NCBI RefSeq assembly: GCF_027924605.1 | Contig: NZ_AP027042.1 | Coordinates: 1,775,524 to 1,839,523, forward strand | Length of the DNA stretch: 64,000 bases | Source: Dyella sp. GSA-30 | GTDB lineage: Bacteria; Pseudomonadota; Gammaproteobacteria; Xanthomonadales; Rhodanobacteraceae | Reading direction: 5' to 3' | Shown here: positions 1 through 7,231 of the stretch, one piece after another | Layout: each line of letters begins with the position of its first letter | Numbering within the stretch: the first letter of the stretch is position 1 | Position numbers and translations under genes: made by a program | Notes under the pieces: generated by a model | The model's database searches: none | What the model was told of the DNA's origin: nothing | Seen by the model: the letters and a program-made list of their open reading frames with translations, nothing else

Positions 1-1
1 C

Positions 2-523
2 GCAGTACAACTGGCGCGCAAACTCACCGGCGCAACCGTCATCGGCACGGCCTCGCGCGCCGAAAGCCGCGAGTGGGTGCTGGGCCTGGGTGCGCATCAT
101 GTGGTCGATCATCGTGGCGATCTGGCATCGCAGATCAAGGCGATTGCGCCGCAGGGCGTGGACTATGTGCTCAGCCTGACCCATACCGAGCAGCATTTCG
201 CGGCCATCGTCGAGGTGCTCAAGCCGCAAGGCAAACTCGGCCTGATCGACGATCCCTCTACGCCGCTGGACGTCACCAGGCTAAAGCAGAAAAGCATCTC
301 GCTGCACTGGGAGTTCATGTACACGCGTTCCCTGTTCCATACACCGGACATGCAGGCGCAGCATCGGATCTTGAACGAAGTCGCCGACCTGGTGGACGCC
401 GGTGCGTTACGTAGCACCATCAGCGGAAACCTGGGCACGATCAATGCGGCGAATTTGCGCAAGGCGCACGCGCAGCTGGAAAGCCACGGCACCACCGGCA
501 AGCTGGTGTTGAGCGGTTTCTAA
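2..523 (+). CDS. Zinc-type alcohol dehydrogenase-like oxidoreductase (3' part)
   Basis: This is the C-terminal part of a medium-chain dehydrogenase/reductase, cut by the left window edge. An open frame runs from base 2 with no start. The visible part begins inside the Rossmann nucleotide-binding half (ARKLTGATVIGTASR, then GLGAHHVVDH) and ends normally with KLVLSGF. The segment with SLHWEFMYTRSLF and the closing pattern match the zinc-binding alcohol dehydrogenase / quinone reductase-like group (COG0604 type), which reduce carbonyls or quinones with NAD(P)H. The N-terminal catalytic domain is outside the window, so metal ligands cannot be checked and the substrate is unknown. It converges on the flavoprotein gene that follows. 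Confidence 0.85.
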   Translation, partial: AVQLARKLTGATVIGTASRAESREWVLGLGAHHVVDHRGDLASQIKAIAPQGVDYVLSLTHTEQHFAAIVEVLKPQGKLGLIDDPSTPLDVTRLKQKSISLHWEFMYTRSLFHTPDMQAQHRILNEVADLVDAGALRSTISGNLGTINAANLRKAHAQLESHGTTGKLVLSGF

Positions 524-572
524 ATCGAAAGCAGCACCGCAGGCCATGCGCTTGCGGTGCTTGCTGCTGTGT

Positions 573-1940
573 TTATGGCGCCAGGATACGTTCGGCCAGA
601 CTGCGCGCCTGCTGGCGGATTTCCGGGATCGCTGTGGTTTCCCAAAGCGTGCCGCGCAGCATGCTGCCGATCGCGAAAAAGTTGGGCCATGCGCCGTTGC
701 CGTGACGCAGGCGCCCATCGGGTTCGGCTTCCAGGCCCAGGCCCAGTGCATCGGCGGTCACGTGGCCGTTGGTGCTCAGCTGGCGGATCAGTGCGTGCGG
801 TGTGCGGCGTACATCGGTATTGAGGCCGACAGTCTGGATCACCAGATCCGCCGGCATCGTCGTCGCCGGACCAAGCCCGCGCGGTGTTACGTTCAAACGC
901 AGACGTTCGCCGTCGAGCTGCACATGCTGCAAGCGCCCTTGTCGACGCTGCAGGCGGCCATCGCGTTCGAGCGCTTTCAATGATTCGGCGGCCTTCGGCG
1001 GCATGCGGTGTCTGACCCGTTCCCAGGCCCAGCGCACGTGACGCAGAAACCGCGCACGTTCGGTATGGGGCAGTTCCTGCCACAAGCTCGGCAGATGTGG
1101 GCGCAGGCCATCGACAACGGTACGCCAGTCGTTGGTGCCTTCGATCGTTTCGCGTACCAGGCGCATCCATGTACGCAAATCGGGTGCATCGCGCATCGAC
1201 TCGAACAGTTCGCCGCCATCGTCCAGCGGCACGGACGGATTGAGCATGTGCGCCTCGGGCAATTTGCCGTGCCGCGAGATGGCGGTAAAGCGCGCGTTCG
1301 GCCATTGCGCGCTCAGCTCCAGCAGCACATCGGCGGCAGTCAGCCCCATGCCGACGATCACGATCTCGCGTGCCGTGGCATCGGGTTTGAGGTTGGCCAT
1401 GAACCGCCACGGATCGACGATGTAATTGCCGCTGGCAAGTACGTCGTCGCCGACGCCTATCAATGGCTGGGGAGGCAGCGAGCCGATCGCAAGAATCGCC
1501 GCATCCACGCGCCGGCTTTCATCGCCCTGAATGACGGTGACACCATCGTTCTCGGGTACCAGCGCGTCGACGTCGAAGGGGGTTACCTGTACGTCGTGCC
1601 CCGCTTTGGCGGCCTGATCGAGCACGCGTTTGACTTCCGCTTCCAGGTAATCGCCATACAATCGGCGCGGCAGAAAGTCGGTGCCGGCGATGCTGCTGTC
1701 GCCGCGCTGGGCGAATTCCAGGAAGCCGCGTGGCTTGCCGGTGAACATGCTCATCGAGGCCGCGCGGACATTCAATAGATGGCGTTCGGACGTCGTGCCG
1801 TAAGCCACGCCGCGTGCCACCGTGCCCGCGCCGGTATACCAATCCAGATGCAATGGTTGCGCAGACGGGCGATCCAGCAGTTCGCTGATTACTGTGGCGG
1901 CAGCTGCGCCGCCGCCGATAATGGCGACCCGTCGAAACAT
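573..1940 (-). CDS. FAD/NAD(P)-binding oxidoreductase (NAD_binding_9 type)
   Basis: A 455-residue flavoprotein. The N-terminus carries a dinucleotide-binding fold (VAIIGGGAAAATVISELL, residues 5-22), and a second NAD(P)-type motif, IVIVGMGLTAADVL, lies near residue 195. This architecture fits the FAD/NAD(P)-binding proteins of PF13454, whose substrates are mostly unknown. The start at 1940 follows AAGGAAATGC, a good ribosome binding site. It lies 39 bp downstream of the cysteine dioxygenase gene on the same strand, so the two are probably co-transcribed. This suggests, as inference only, a flavin-dependent step on a sulfinate or another product of thiol oxidation. No signal peptide is visible; it is probably cytoplasmic. 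Confidence 0.85.
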   Translation of the reverse strand: MFRRVAIIGGGAAAATVISELLDRPSAQPLHLDWYTGAGTVARGVAYGTTSERHLLNVRAASMSMFTGKPRGFLEFAQRGDSSIAGTDFLPRRLYGDYLEAEVKRVLDQAAKAGHDVQVTPFDVDALVPENDGVTVIQGDESRRVDAAILAIGSLPPQPLIGVGDDVLASGNYIVDPWRFMANLKPDATAREIVIVGMGLTAADVLLELSAQWPNARFTAISRHGKLPEAHMLNPSVPLDDGGELFESMRDAPDLRTWMRLVRETIEGTNDWRTVVDGLRPHLPSLWQELPHTERARFLRHVRWAWERVRHRMPPKAAESLKALERDGRLQRRQGRLQHVQLDGERLRLNVTPRGLGPATTMPADLVIQTVGLNTDVRRTPHALIRQLSTNGHVTADALGLGLEAEPDGRLRHGNGAWPNFFAIGSMLRGTLWETTAIPEIRQQARSLAERILAP

Positions 1941-1979
1941 GCATTTCCTTCTGATGTGCGCTGAGTGGAGAGCTTATGC

Positions 1980-2558
1980 TCAGGCGAGCAGCGGGCCGGC
2001 GATAACCGCGCGCTGCGGCTGAGCCAGCCAACGGTCGGCTTGCTCGGCACGCTCGTAGGTGAAGTACTCTGCCAGATTGCCGCCGTAGACGTGAAGCGTC
2101 AATGCGGTTTCATGCCGCGACAGGTTGCGGCAGCGGTGAGCATACTGCTCGCCGCCATCGAACCAGGTGGCATCGCCCGGGCCCAGCCAGTCGCGGCCGC
2201 GGCTGCGCAGGCTATCGGTGGCCGGGTCACGTTCGTAGGATTCCACTTCGAGCGCACCATGCAGCGCCAGCTCCAGTCCCCACAAGCCGCCATGATCGTG
2301 CACGGGCGTGTGATGATTCGGCGGCCAGGCCATCACCAGGACACTGATTCCCGGTTTGTTGCGCTCGGCCAGCAGCCAGCGCGACAGCCCTGTCTGTGGC
2401 TTGCTCAGCCGCGACACTGCGGTCATCGGCAACGCGCCGTTGCGATGAATTACCGCACCGAGGTCGCGCGCCATCGCAGCAAGGTCCGGCTGCTCGCCGA
2501 CACCGTACGCCAAGGCGATTTCACGCAATGCCTTGAGTGTATGTGAGTGCTTACCCAT
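1980..2558 (-). CDS. Cysteine dioxygenase family cupin protein
   Basis: A 192-residue single cupin of the cysteine dioxygenase type (PF05995-like). These non-haem iron enzymes use O2 to oxidise a thiol such as cysteine or 3-mercaptopropionate to the sulfinate. The iron-binding histidines are visible: H87 and H89 in TPVHDHGGLWG, and H141 in GEQYAHRC. The length is typical of bacterial thiol dioxygenases. It is the first gene of a probable two-gene operon with the FAD oxidoreductase. Cysteine and mercaptopropionate oxidases cannot be told apart from the motifs alone. The start ATG at 2558 has only a weak Shine-Dalgarno sequence. Confidence 0.85.
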   Translation of the reverse strand: MGKHSHTLKALREIALAYGVGEQPDLAAMARDLGAVIHRNGALPMTAVSRLSKPQTGLSRWLLAERNKPGISVLVMAWPPNHHTPVHDHGGLWGLELALHGALEVESYERDPATDSLRSRGRDWLGPGDATWFDGGEQYAHRCRNLSRHETALTLHVYGGNLAEYFTYERAEQADRWLAQPQRAVIAGPLLA

Positions 2559-2772
2559 GCTCTGAAGCTCTGCCGGAATGGGCGGAGTGGAACATGGCAG
2601 TCGTTAAAGACCTGTAACCGCGGATTCCTGCGGATAAAGGTATGACTTTCGCACCATGCGGACCTTGCCGGGCCGTCGTAACCTGGGTGCGTGGGTAGTT
2701 AAACCCTTGAGTTCACGACGGCATCCAAGGTGTGTACGGCTTCAATTGGCCGCATTCGCAAGGAGAGTAGTG

Positions 2773-3069
2773 ATGATCGCGATCGGTATGCTGGTGATGG
2801 TGGTAGCGACGCTGTGGCTGGTCGTGGCGGCCATCGGTTTCGTCTTCAAGCTGGCCTTCGCCATTGTCGGCGGCGTGTTCAGCGTAATCGGTGCCTTGTT
2901 CGGCCTGGTGATCGGCGCGGTTGTGCTGCTTTGCATCGCACCGCTGATCATATTGGCGATGTTGCCGGCCCTGCTGCCTCTGTTGTTCGTCGTCGGTGCG
3001 GTGTGGCTGATTGTGCACGCCACCCGTTCCACACACGCGGCGCCGACACAAAGTACGACAGCGCACTGA
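2773..3069 (+). CDS. Small hydrophobic membrane protein
   Basis: A 98-residue protein that is almost entirely hydrophobic. Three or four transmembrane helices occupy roughly residues 2-85, followed by a short polar tail (HATRSTHAAPTQ). The frame is open from 2656, but the ATG at 2773 is chosen because AAGGAG sits 8-13 bases upstream and the upstream residues are not hydrophobic. I do not recognise a family. It is flanked by the divergent cysteine dioxygenase and the convergent TonB-like gene, with a strong hairpin terminator directly after it. Confidence 0.7.
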   Translation: MIAIGMLVMVVATLWLVVAAIGFVFKLAFAIVGGVFSVIGALFGLVIGAVVLLCIAPLIILAMLPALLPLLFVVGAVWLIVHATRSTHAAPTQSTTAH

Positions 3070-3086
3070 CATTCTGTTAGCCGTGG

Positions 3087-3125
3087 AAAGGCCCGGTTCG
3101 CCCTCGTGCGGACCGGGCCTTTTCT
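3087..3125 (+). terminator. Rho-independent terminator
   Basis: An inverted repeat (AAAGGCCCGGT ... ACCGGGCCTTT) is followed on the plus strand by TTTTCTT. It ends the small membrane protein gene, and the symmetric stem may also limit read-through from the convergent TonB-like gene. Confidence 0.85.
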
Positions 3126-3149
3126 TATGCACCAACCTGAAACGTCACA

Positions 3150-3824
3150 TCACAGCTGGTTGAGGTTGAACGTCACCGGCACACGTGCCCAGGCCTTCAC
3201 GTGTTGACCTTGCACCACCGCTGGCTGGAACAGCCATTTTTGCAGTACCTGATCTTGTGCGCTGCGGTCGAGTATCCGCTGGCCGCTGCTTTTCTCGATG
3301 ACGACATCGATCGGCTTGCCGGTCTCGTCGACCAGCACGCGCAACAGCACCGTGCCTTCGAGGTGGCGTGTTATGCCGTCCTTGGGATAAGCCAGTGGTG
3401 CGGTGCGATAGGCAAGTGAAGTTTCTACCGGCTCCGTCACGGGAGCGGGAACAGGGGAGGGCGGTACCAGTGTTTGCGTGGTATCGACGACCTGTACGGG
3501 GTTGGCGCTTTCATCCGTTATATGCGTGGACGTCGGTGGCGGTTGCTCGACCTGCTTGGCCGGCTTAGGTATGGCCTTGGGTACGACGACCGGGTGCGGC
3601 TTGGGAATCACGACGTCCGGCGGCACCGGCGGCAGCGGCTCGGCCATGATCCAGCGTACCTGCATTTGCGCAGGCGCATGGAAAACTTCCGCGATCTGCG
3701 GAGCCATCGGTCGTAGCACTAAAAGCAAAGCTGCAAGGTTGAGGGCGATAGCTGCGCTGAGCGCAGTAATACGGACGCTATCGGGATGCGAACGATGTGC
3801 AACGGCAACACCTGCGGACACCAT
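3150..3824 (-). CDS. TonB family energy transducer
   Basis: A 224-residue TonB-like protein. It has an N-terminal membrane anchor (about residues 18-40), a proline-rich periplasmic spacer (about 60-125, with repeated PKP, VPK and PPP blocks) and a C-terminal TonB domain (about 137-224). The C-terminal domain includes the usual YP..G..G.V.L...VDE.G pattern and a terminal KWLFQPA / VPVTFNL. Such proteins couple the proton motive force, through ExbB/ExbD, to outer-membrane receptors. No exbB, exbD or receptor gene is adjacent, so this is an orphan TonB. The start has an excellent ribosome binding site (AGGAGGTGGCTTT before ATG). Confidence 0.9.
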   Translation of the reverse strand: MVSAGVAVAHRSHPDSVRITALSAAIALNLAALLLVLRPMAPQIAEVFHAPAQMQVRWIMAEPLPPVPPDVVIPKPHPVVVPKAIPKPAKQVEQPPPTSTHITDESANPVQVVDTTQTLVPPSPVPAPVTEPVETSLAYRTAPLAYPKDGITRHLEGTVLLRVLVDETGKPIDVVIEKSSGQRILDRSAQDQVLQKWLFQPAVVQGQHVKAWARVPVTFNLNQL

Positions 3825-4030
3825 AAAGCCACCTCCTGATGTAGGTAAGAGGAAAGCACGGCGCCGAACGAATAACGGCCCTGAAAGTTACATTGGAAAC
3901 GGGTCGCTGGGGAATTCGCCCGGTCGACGCCAGTCTGTACTTTCCGCGGGATGCAACGCAAGAGGGGAGGCGGTGGGGTTGGCGGTATAGGCGGCTGTTT
4001 GAAACGTTGGTCGTGGAGGTCGGTTGAGGA

Positions 4031-4162
4031 GCCCCCTCACCCCAACCCTCTTCCCCGGCAAAGCCAGGGGAGAGGGGGCGATTGAGGTAAGTCTTCAACA
4101 CTGCGTGCTTCTGCTCCCTCTCCCCTGGCTTTGCCGGGGAAGAGGGTTGGGGTGAGGGGGCC
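4031..4162. repeat. REP-like inverted repeat pair, family A copy 1
   Basis: Two facing copies of a roughly 48-bp unit are separated by a spacer of about 30 bp. The unit contains CCCCTCACCCCAACCCTC, then CCCCGGCAAAGCCAGGGG. Each unit is itself a hairpin around GGCAAAGCC, so the pair forms a larger cruciform. Similar elements occur at 10611-10747 and 33229-33360, and a single unit with spacer occurs at 42513-42561. Confidence 0.9.
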
Positions 4163-4183
4163 GGGTGCTTGCCAAAACGTGCC

Positions 4184-5014
4184 CTAATGCGCAACCAACA
4201 TCGGCAAATCACTATGCATAAACAGATGCCGGGTCGTTCCTCCAAGCATCATCTCCGCCAACCGGGAACGACTCCAGGCTCCCATGACAATCAGGTCCGT
4301 CCGCCGCGCGTGCGCCGCTTCCAGCAGCAACGGCCCGGCCGCATGCGTCGGACCGGAATCGAACTCTTCGATGTGCGCACGGATTCCGTGGCGCTGCAGC
4401 CAGTCAGCCAACCCCGGCGGGGGCAATACGGGAATCGCGTCGTCCGGAAGCATGCTGCTGCCGTCGAGCACGATCACTTCGGCGGCCTGCCGTAGCAGCG
4501 GCGCGGCAGCGGCCAGGGCAATGGCCGATTCTCGGCTGCCGTTCCAGGCAACCAGGACGCGTGCGCCGATTTCGCCAATGGCGACAGTGTCGGGTACCAC
4601 CAGCACCGGACGACCAGTGCCGAACACGCTGCGCGAGACCTTGCCGAAGCCGACCGGTGCATCGCTGCGCTGCTGGCTGCGTTCCATCACCAGCAGGTCG
4701 TAGCCGGAGGCGGCCTGGCAAACCGTCTGCACGCTGTCGCCTTGGGCCACACGCCACACACCGGTCAAACCCTGGGACGAGAGCAGTGTGCGCCAGGCTT
4801 CGCCGTGCAGTTCGGCTTCGGCGCAGCGGCGACGGGTCTCTTCCAACTGTACCGGCACGGCTTCCGGAAGGCTGAAGGCAGCAGCGGGCAAATCGGCCAC
4901 ATAGAGCGCGTCCAGTCGGGCCTCCAGTCGCCGCGCCAGAGCCAGTGCGGCACGCGCGCCTGCGCATTGCAGGTCGAGGTGATCCATAAACAACAGCAGA
5001 TCGGTGCCGGACAT
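4184..5014 (-). CDS. Tandem-domain universal stress protein
   Basis: A 276-residue protein with two UspA-like domains. The first runs from about 1 to 140 and ends with a degenerate nucleotide-binding stretch (RSVFGTGRPVLVV). The second runs from about 150 to 276 and has the canonical MGAWSRSR ... MMLGGTTRHLF signature, that is G-2X-G-9X-G(T) for ATP or adenine nucleotide binding. Tandem Usp proteins act in the cytoplasm in stress survival. The frame is open further upstream, but the ATG at 5014 is preferred because GGGAG lies six bases before it. An orphan minus-strand terminator lies about 85 bp upstream, inside any longer leader. Confidence 0.88.
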   Translation of the reverse strand: MSGTDLLLFMDHLDLQCAGARAALALARRLEARLDALYVADLPAAAFSLPEAVPVQLEETRRRCAEAELHGEAWRTLLSSQGLTGVWRVAQGDSVQTVCQAASGYDLLVMERSQQRSDAPVGFGKVSRSVFGTGRPVLVVPDTVAIGEIGARVLVAWNGSRESAIALAAAAPLLRQAAEVIVLDGSSMLPDDAIPVLPPPGLADWLQRHGIRAHIEEFDSGPTHAAGPLLLEAAHARRTDLIVMGAWSRSRLAEMMLGGTTRHLFMHSDLPMLVAH

Positions 5015-5097
5015 AAACATCTCCCATAAGCGACGCTGGAACCAGCTTAGCGCGTCGCGCGTCGGCTTCGGAGAGTTTCGCGCCCGGATAGACGGGC

Positions 5098-5124
5098 AAA
5101 AAAAACCCCGCACAGGGAGCGGGG
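5098..5124 (-). terminator. Orphan intrinsic terminator in the usp leader
   Basis: Read on the minus strand: CCCCGC, a 7-nt loop, GCGGGG, then eight T. This is a textbook rho-independent terminator, but no coding gene lies upstream on that strand. The next gene, at 5284, runs the other way. It may end a small RNA, or act as an attenuator ahead of the universal stress gene that starts at 5014. Confidence 0.7.
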
Positions 5125-5283
5125 CAGGAATGACCGGGCATCGGGGGGAATGGGGATGCCGGTGTGCTTAGTCTCCGGGTCAGGCAGGTGTACTGGCGTG
5201 CAAATTCCGTAAAAAACACGTTCATCCGATTCTTGCGACAATAAGCGGTCCGGCACGACCGGAAGTCGCAAGGAGTTACAGCA

Positions 5284-5721
5284 ATGAAAATGCGTAAATG
5301 GATTATGGCTACGGCACTGATCGCAGCCGGGTTAGTAGTGTTGCCGGCCCAGGCCGCGGACCTTTCCTGCAAGATGTCGTTCGAGATGAAGGGCTGGTCG
5401 GCGATCTACCAGACAGCGGACGGCTACGGCACGATCCGTTGCAACGACGGTAAGAGCATGCGCGTCAAGCTCAGCGCCAAGGGTGGCGGGCTGACCGTCG
5501 GCAAGAGCTCGATCACCAACGGTCGCGGCGATTTCACCGGCGTGCACAGCATCAACGATCTACTCGGTAGCTATGCCAACGCCAACGCGCACGCCGGGGC
5601 CGAACGGTCGGCTGGCGCGCAGGTGCTGACCAAGGGCACCGTCTCGCTGGCGCTCAGCGGCACGGGCCATGGTTGGGATCTGGGCGTGGCGCTCGGCGCG
5701 TTCAAGATCGAGCGACGTTAA
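5284..5721 (+). CDS. Exported protein of unknown function
   Basis: A 145-residue protein with a clear Sec signal peptide (MKMRKW, hydrophobic core, cleavage after AQA near residue 24). The mature part has two cysteines (C29 and the C of TIRCNDG), glycine-rich beta-type sequence and no motif that I recognise. AAGGAG lies about eight bases before the ATG. Downstream is a GC hairpin (GGCCGCCC / GGGCGGCC, 5729-5750) without a T run. It is periplasmic or surface-exposed by inference, and its function is unknown. Confidence 0.8.
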   Translation: MKMRKWIMATALIAAGLVVLPAQAADLSCKMSFEMKGWSAIYQTADGYGTIRCNDGKSMRVKLSAKGGGLTVGKSSITNGRGDFTGVHSINDLLGSYANANAHAGAERSAGAQVLTKGTVSLALSGTGHGWDLGVALGAFKIERR

Positions 5722-5778
5722 GATAGACGGCCGCCCAGGGATGGGCGGCCACTCAAGCACACTTACGGGGAAGGTCAC

Positions 5779-6447
5779 ATGTCTGTTGCAACCAGTACCG
5801 CCGGTCCGCGCTACGCCTTCGGCGATGAGCTGGCGAGCAGTGTCATCCACGGCATCGGTATTGTGCTGAGCATTGCCGGGCTGGCGACCCTGGTGGCGTT
5901 TTCCGCCAGGTATGGCGATGTACGCGCCGTGGTTGCCAGTGCGGTATTCGGAACGACGCTGATTTTGTTGTACACCGCGTCCACGCTCTATCACTCGATT
6001 CCCGGCGAGGGTGCCAAGCGTGTATTGCGCACACTCGATCACATCGCGATTTTCCTGCTGATCGCCGGCACCTATACGCCTTTCACGCTGATGGCTTTGC
6101 CGGGCGCATGGGGTTGGAGCCTGTTCGGCACTATCTGGGCGCTGGCATGCATGGGTAGCGCGCTGGAGCTGGGCATGCTCAAGCGCTATCGCAAATTTGC
6201 CGTGCTGCTTTATGTGGCCATGGGCTGGGTTGGCCTGATCGCTTTCAAGCCATTGATGGCGTCATTGCAAACAGGTGGCCTGGCGTTGCTGATCGGTGGC
6301 GGCGTGGCGTATACCTTGGGCGTACCGTTCTACCTGGCGCGCAAGCTGCCTTACCACCACACGATATGGCACGTCTTCGTGCTCGCCGGCAGCGTATTGC
6401 ACTACCTTGCGGTACTGCTCTACGTGCTGCCGGACCACGCCGCCTAA
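5779..6447 (+). CDS. Hemolysin III family (PAQR-like) membrane protein
   Basis: A 222-residue protein with about seven transmembrane helices and the conserved polar motifs of the HlyIII/PAQR family (PF03006). These are STLYHSI in the second helix region, LDHIAIFLLIAGTYTPF in the centre and HHTIWHVFVLAGSVLHY near the end. The histidines and aspartate form the metal site known in this fold. Bacterial members are inner-membrane proteins linked to membrane fluidity and homeostasis; the haemolysin name is historical. GGGGAAGG precedes the ATG. It is separate from its neighbours. Confidence 0.9.
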   Translation: MSVATSTAGPRYAFGDELASSVIHGIGIVLSIAGLATLVAFSARYGDVRAVVASAVFGTTLILLYTASTLYHSIPGEGAKRVLRTLDHIAIFLLIAGTYTPFTLMALPGAWGWSLFGTIWALACMGSALELGMLKRYRKFAVLLYVAMGWVGLIAFKPLMASLQTGGLALLIGGGVAYTLGVPFYLARKLPYHHTIWHVFVLAGSVLHYLAVLLYVLPDHAA

Positions 6448-6460
6448 GTGCGTTCCCCGG

Positions 6461-7012
6461 TCAAAGCCGGGAAATCGTCACCACCTCCGACCCCAGCACT
6501 ACCGACTCCTGGTCGCCCGCTCGCAAGCTGCGCGAGCCCTGTGCCTGGGCCGCGCCAGCCAGGCGGTAGCTCAGCATGATCGATCCATCGACCGCGCGAT
6601 GGGTGGCCAGGGTAAACCGTGTCGCACCGACGATGTCGCTGATCTCGCCATCGTCGGCGGTCAGCACATCGGCTTGTTCAGTCGTTCCGGTTGCCGGGTT
6701 TTTCACCACGATGCGGTAGAGCGCCTGGGCCGGCGGCTGCTTCGGATCGATGCGTACGACCTCGTCGGCCAGCTGCGCCAGGCAATCGCTGAAGTAGATG
6801 CTTTCCACTGAGCAGATCCAGTACTGCGTGGGTGCGTCGACATGAATGCTTGCTTCGGCGGCTCGGCAGGGCTCCCGATTACCTACGTCACGTACCGACA
6901 GGCAGGCGGCTTGGTGCGCGGTGTCGTCGACGGAGGGCTGGCTGTTCGAGGCCGATGCCGCAGGGGTAAACATCGAGGCCAACAAAGCGAGCGGGATGAG
7001 GCCTTTGCACAT
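6461..7012 (-). CDS. Exported hypothetical protein
   Basis: A 183-residue protein with an N-terminal signal peptide (MCKGLIPLALLASMF, cleavage near ASA-SN). The mature part contains four or more cysteines (AACLSVRDVGNREPCR, WICSVESIYFSDC), which suggests disulfides in the periplasm. The ATG at 7012 is chosen over upstream codons because AAGGAG lies six bases ahead. I recognise no enzymatic motif. It converges closely on the HlyIII gene (13-bp gap). Confidence 0.75.
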   Translation of the reverse strand: MCKGLIPLALLASMFTPAASASNSQPSVDDTAHQAACLSVRDVGNREPCRAAEASIHVDAPTQYWICSVESIYFSDCLAQLADEVVRIDPKQPPAQALYRIVVKNPATGTTEQADVLTADDGEISDIVGATRFTLATHRAVDGSIMLSYRLAGAAQAQGSRSLRAGDQESVVLGSEVVTISRL

Positions 7013-7183
7013 GGGAAACTCCTTGCTATCGCGTGTTCGGGGTAAACAAAGGCCCACGCGCAACTGCCAACGCGTTGAGCCAACAACCCACTGAACCCGT
7101 TTTATCGACTGCTCCCTGTGCGCCTGCTAGTTCGCGCCAAAGCCCGTGTATTTTGTGCGAATTGCGTCACGCGAAGCGCGCGC

Positions 7184-7209
7184 CAAAAAAAACGGGGCCG
7201 AAGCCCCGC
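7184..7209 (-). terminator. Rho-independent terminator of the DUF885 gene
   Basis: On the minus strand, CGGGGC-TTCG-GCCCCG is followed by eight T. This is a very stable UUCG-type tetraloop hairpin, placed 23 bases after the DUF885 stop codon. Confidence 0.92.
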
Positions 7210-7231
7210 TCTTGGACGCATGCTTGGTGGC

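Noticed and set aside
2-523. Truncated alcohol dehydrogenase as a pseudogene
   Set aside because: It is cut by the window edge, not by a mutation; the visible frame is intact to its natural stop.
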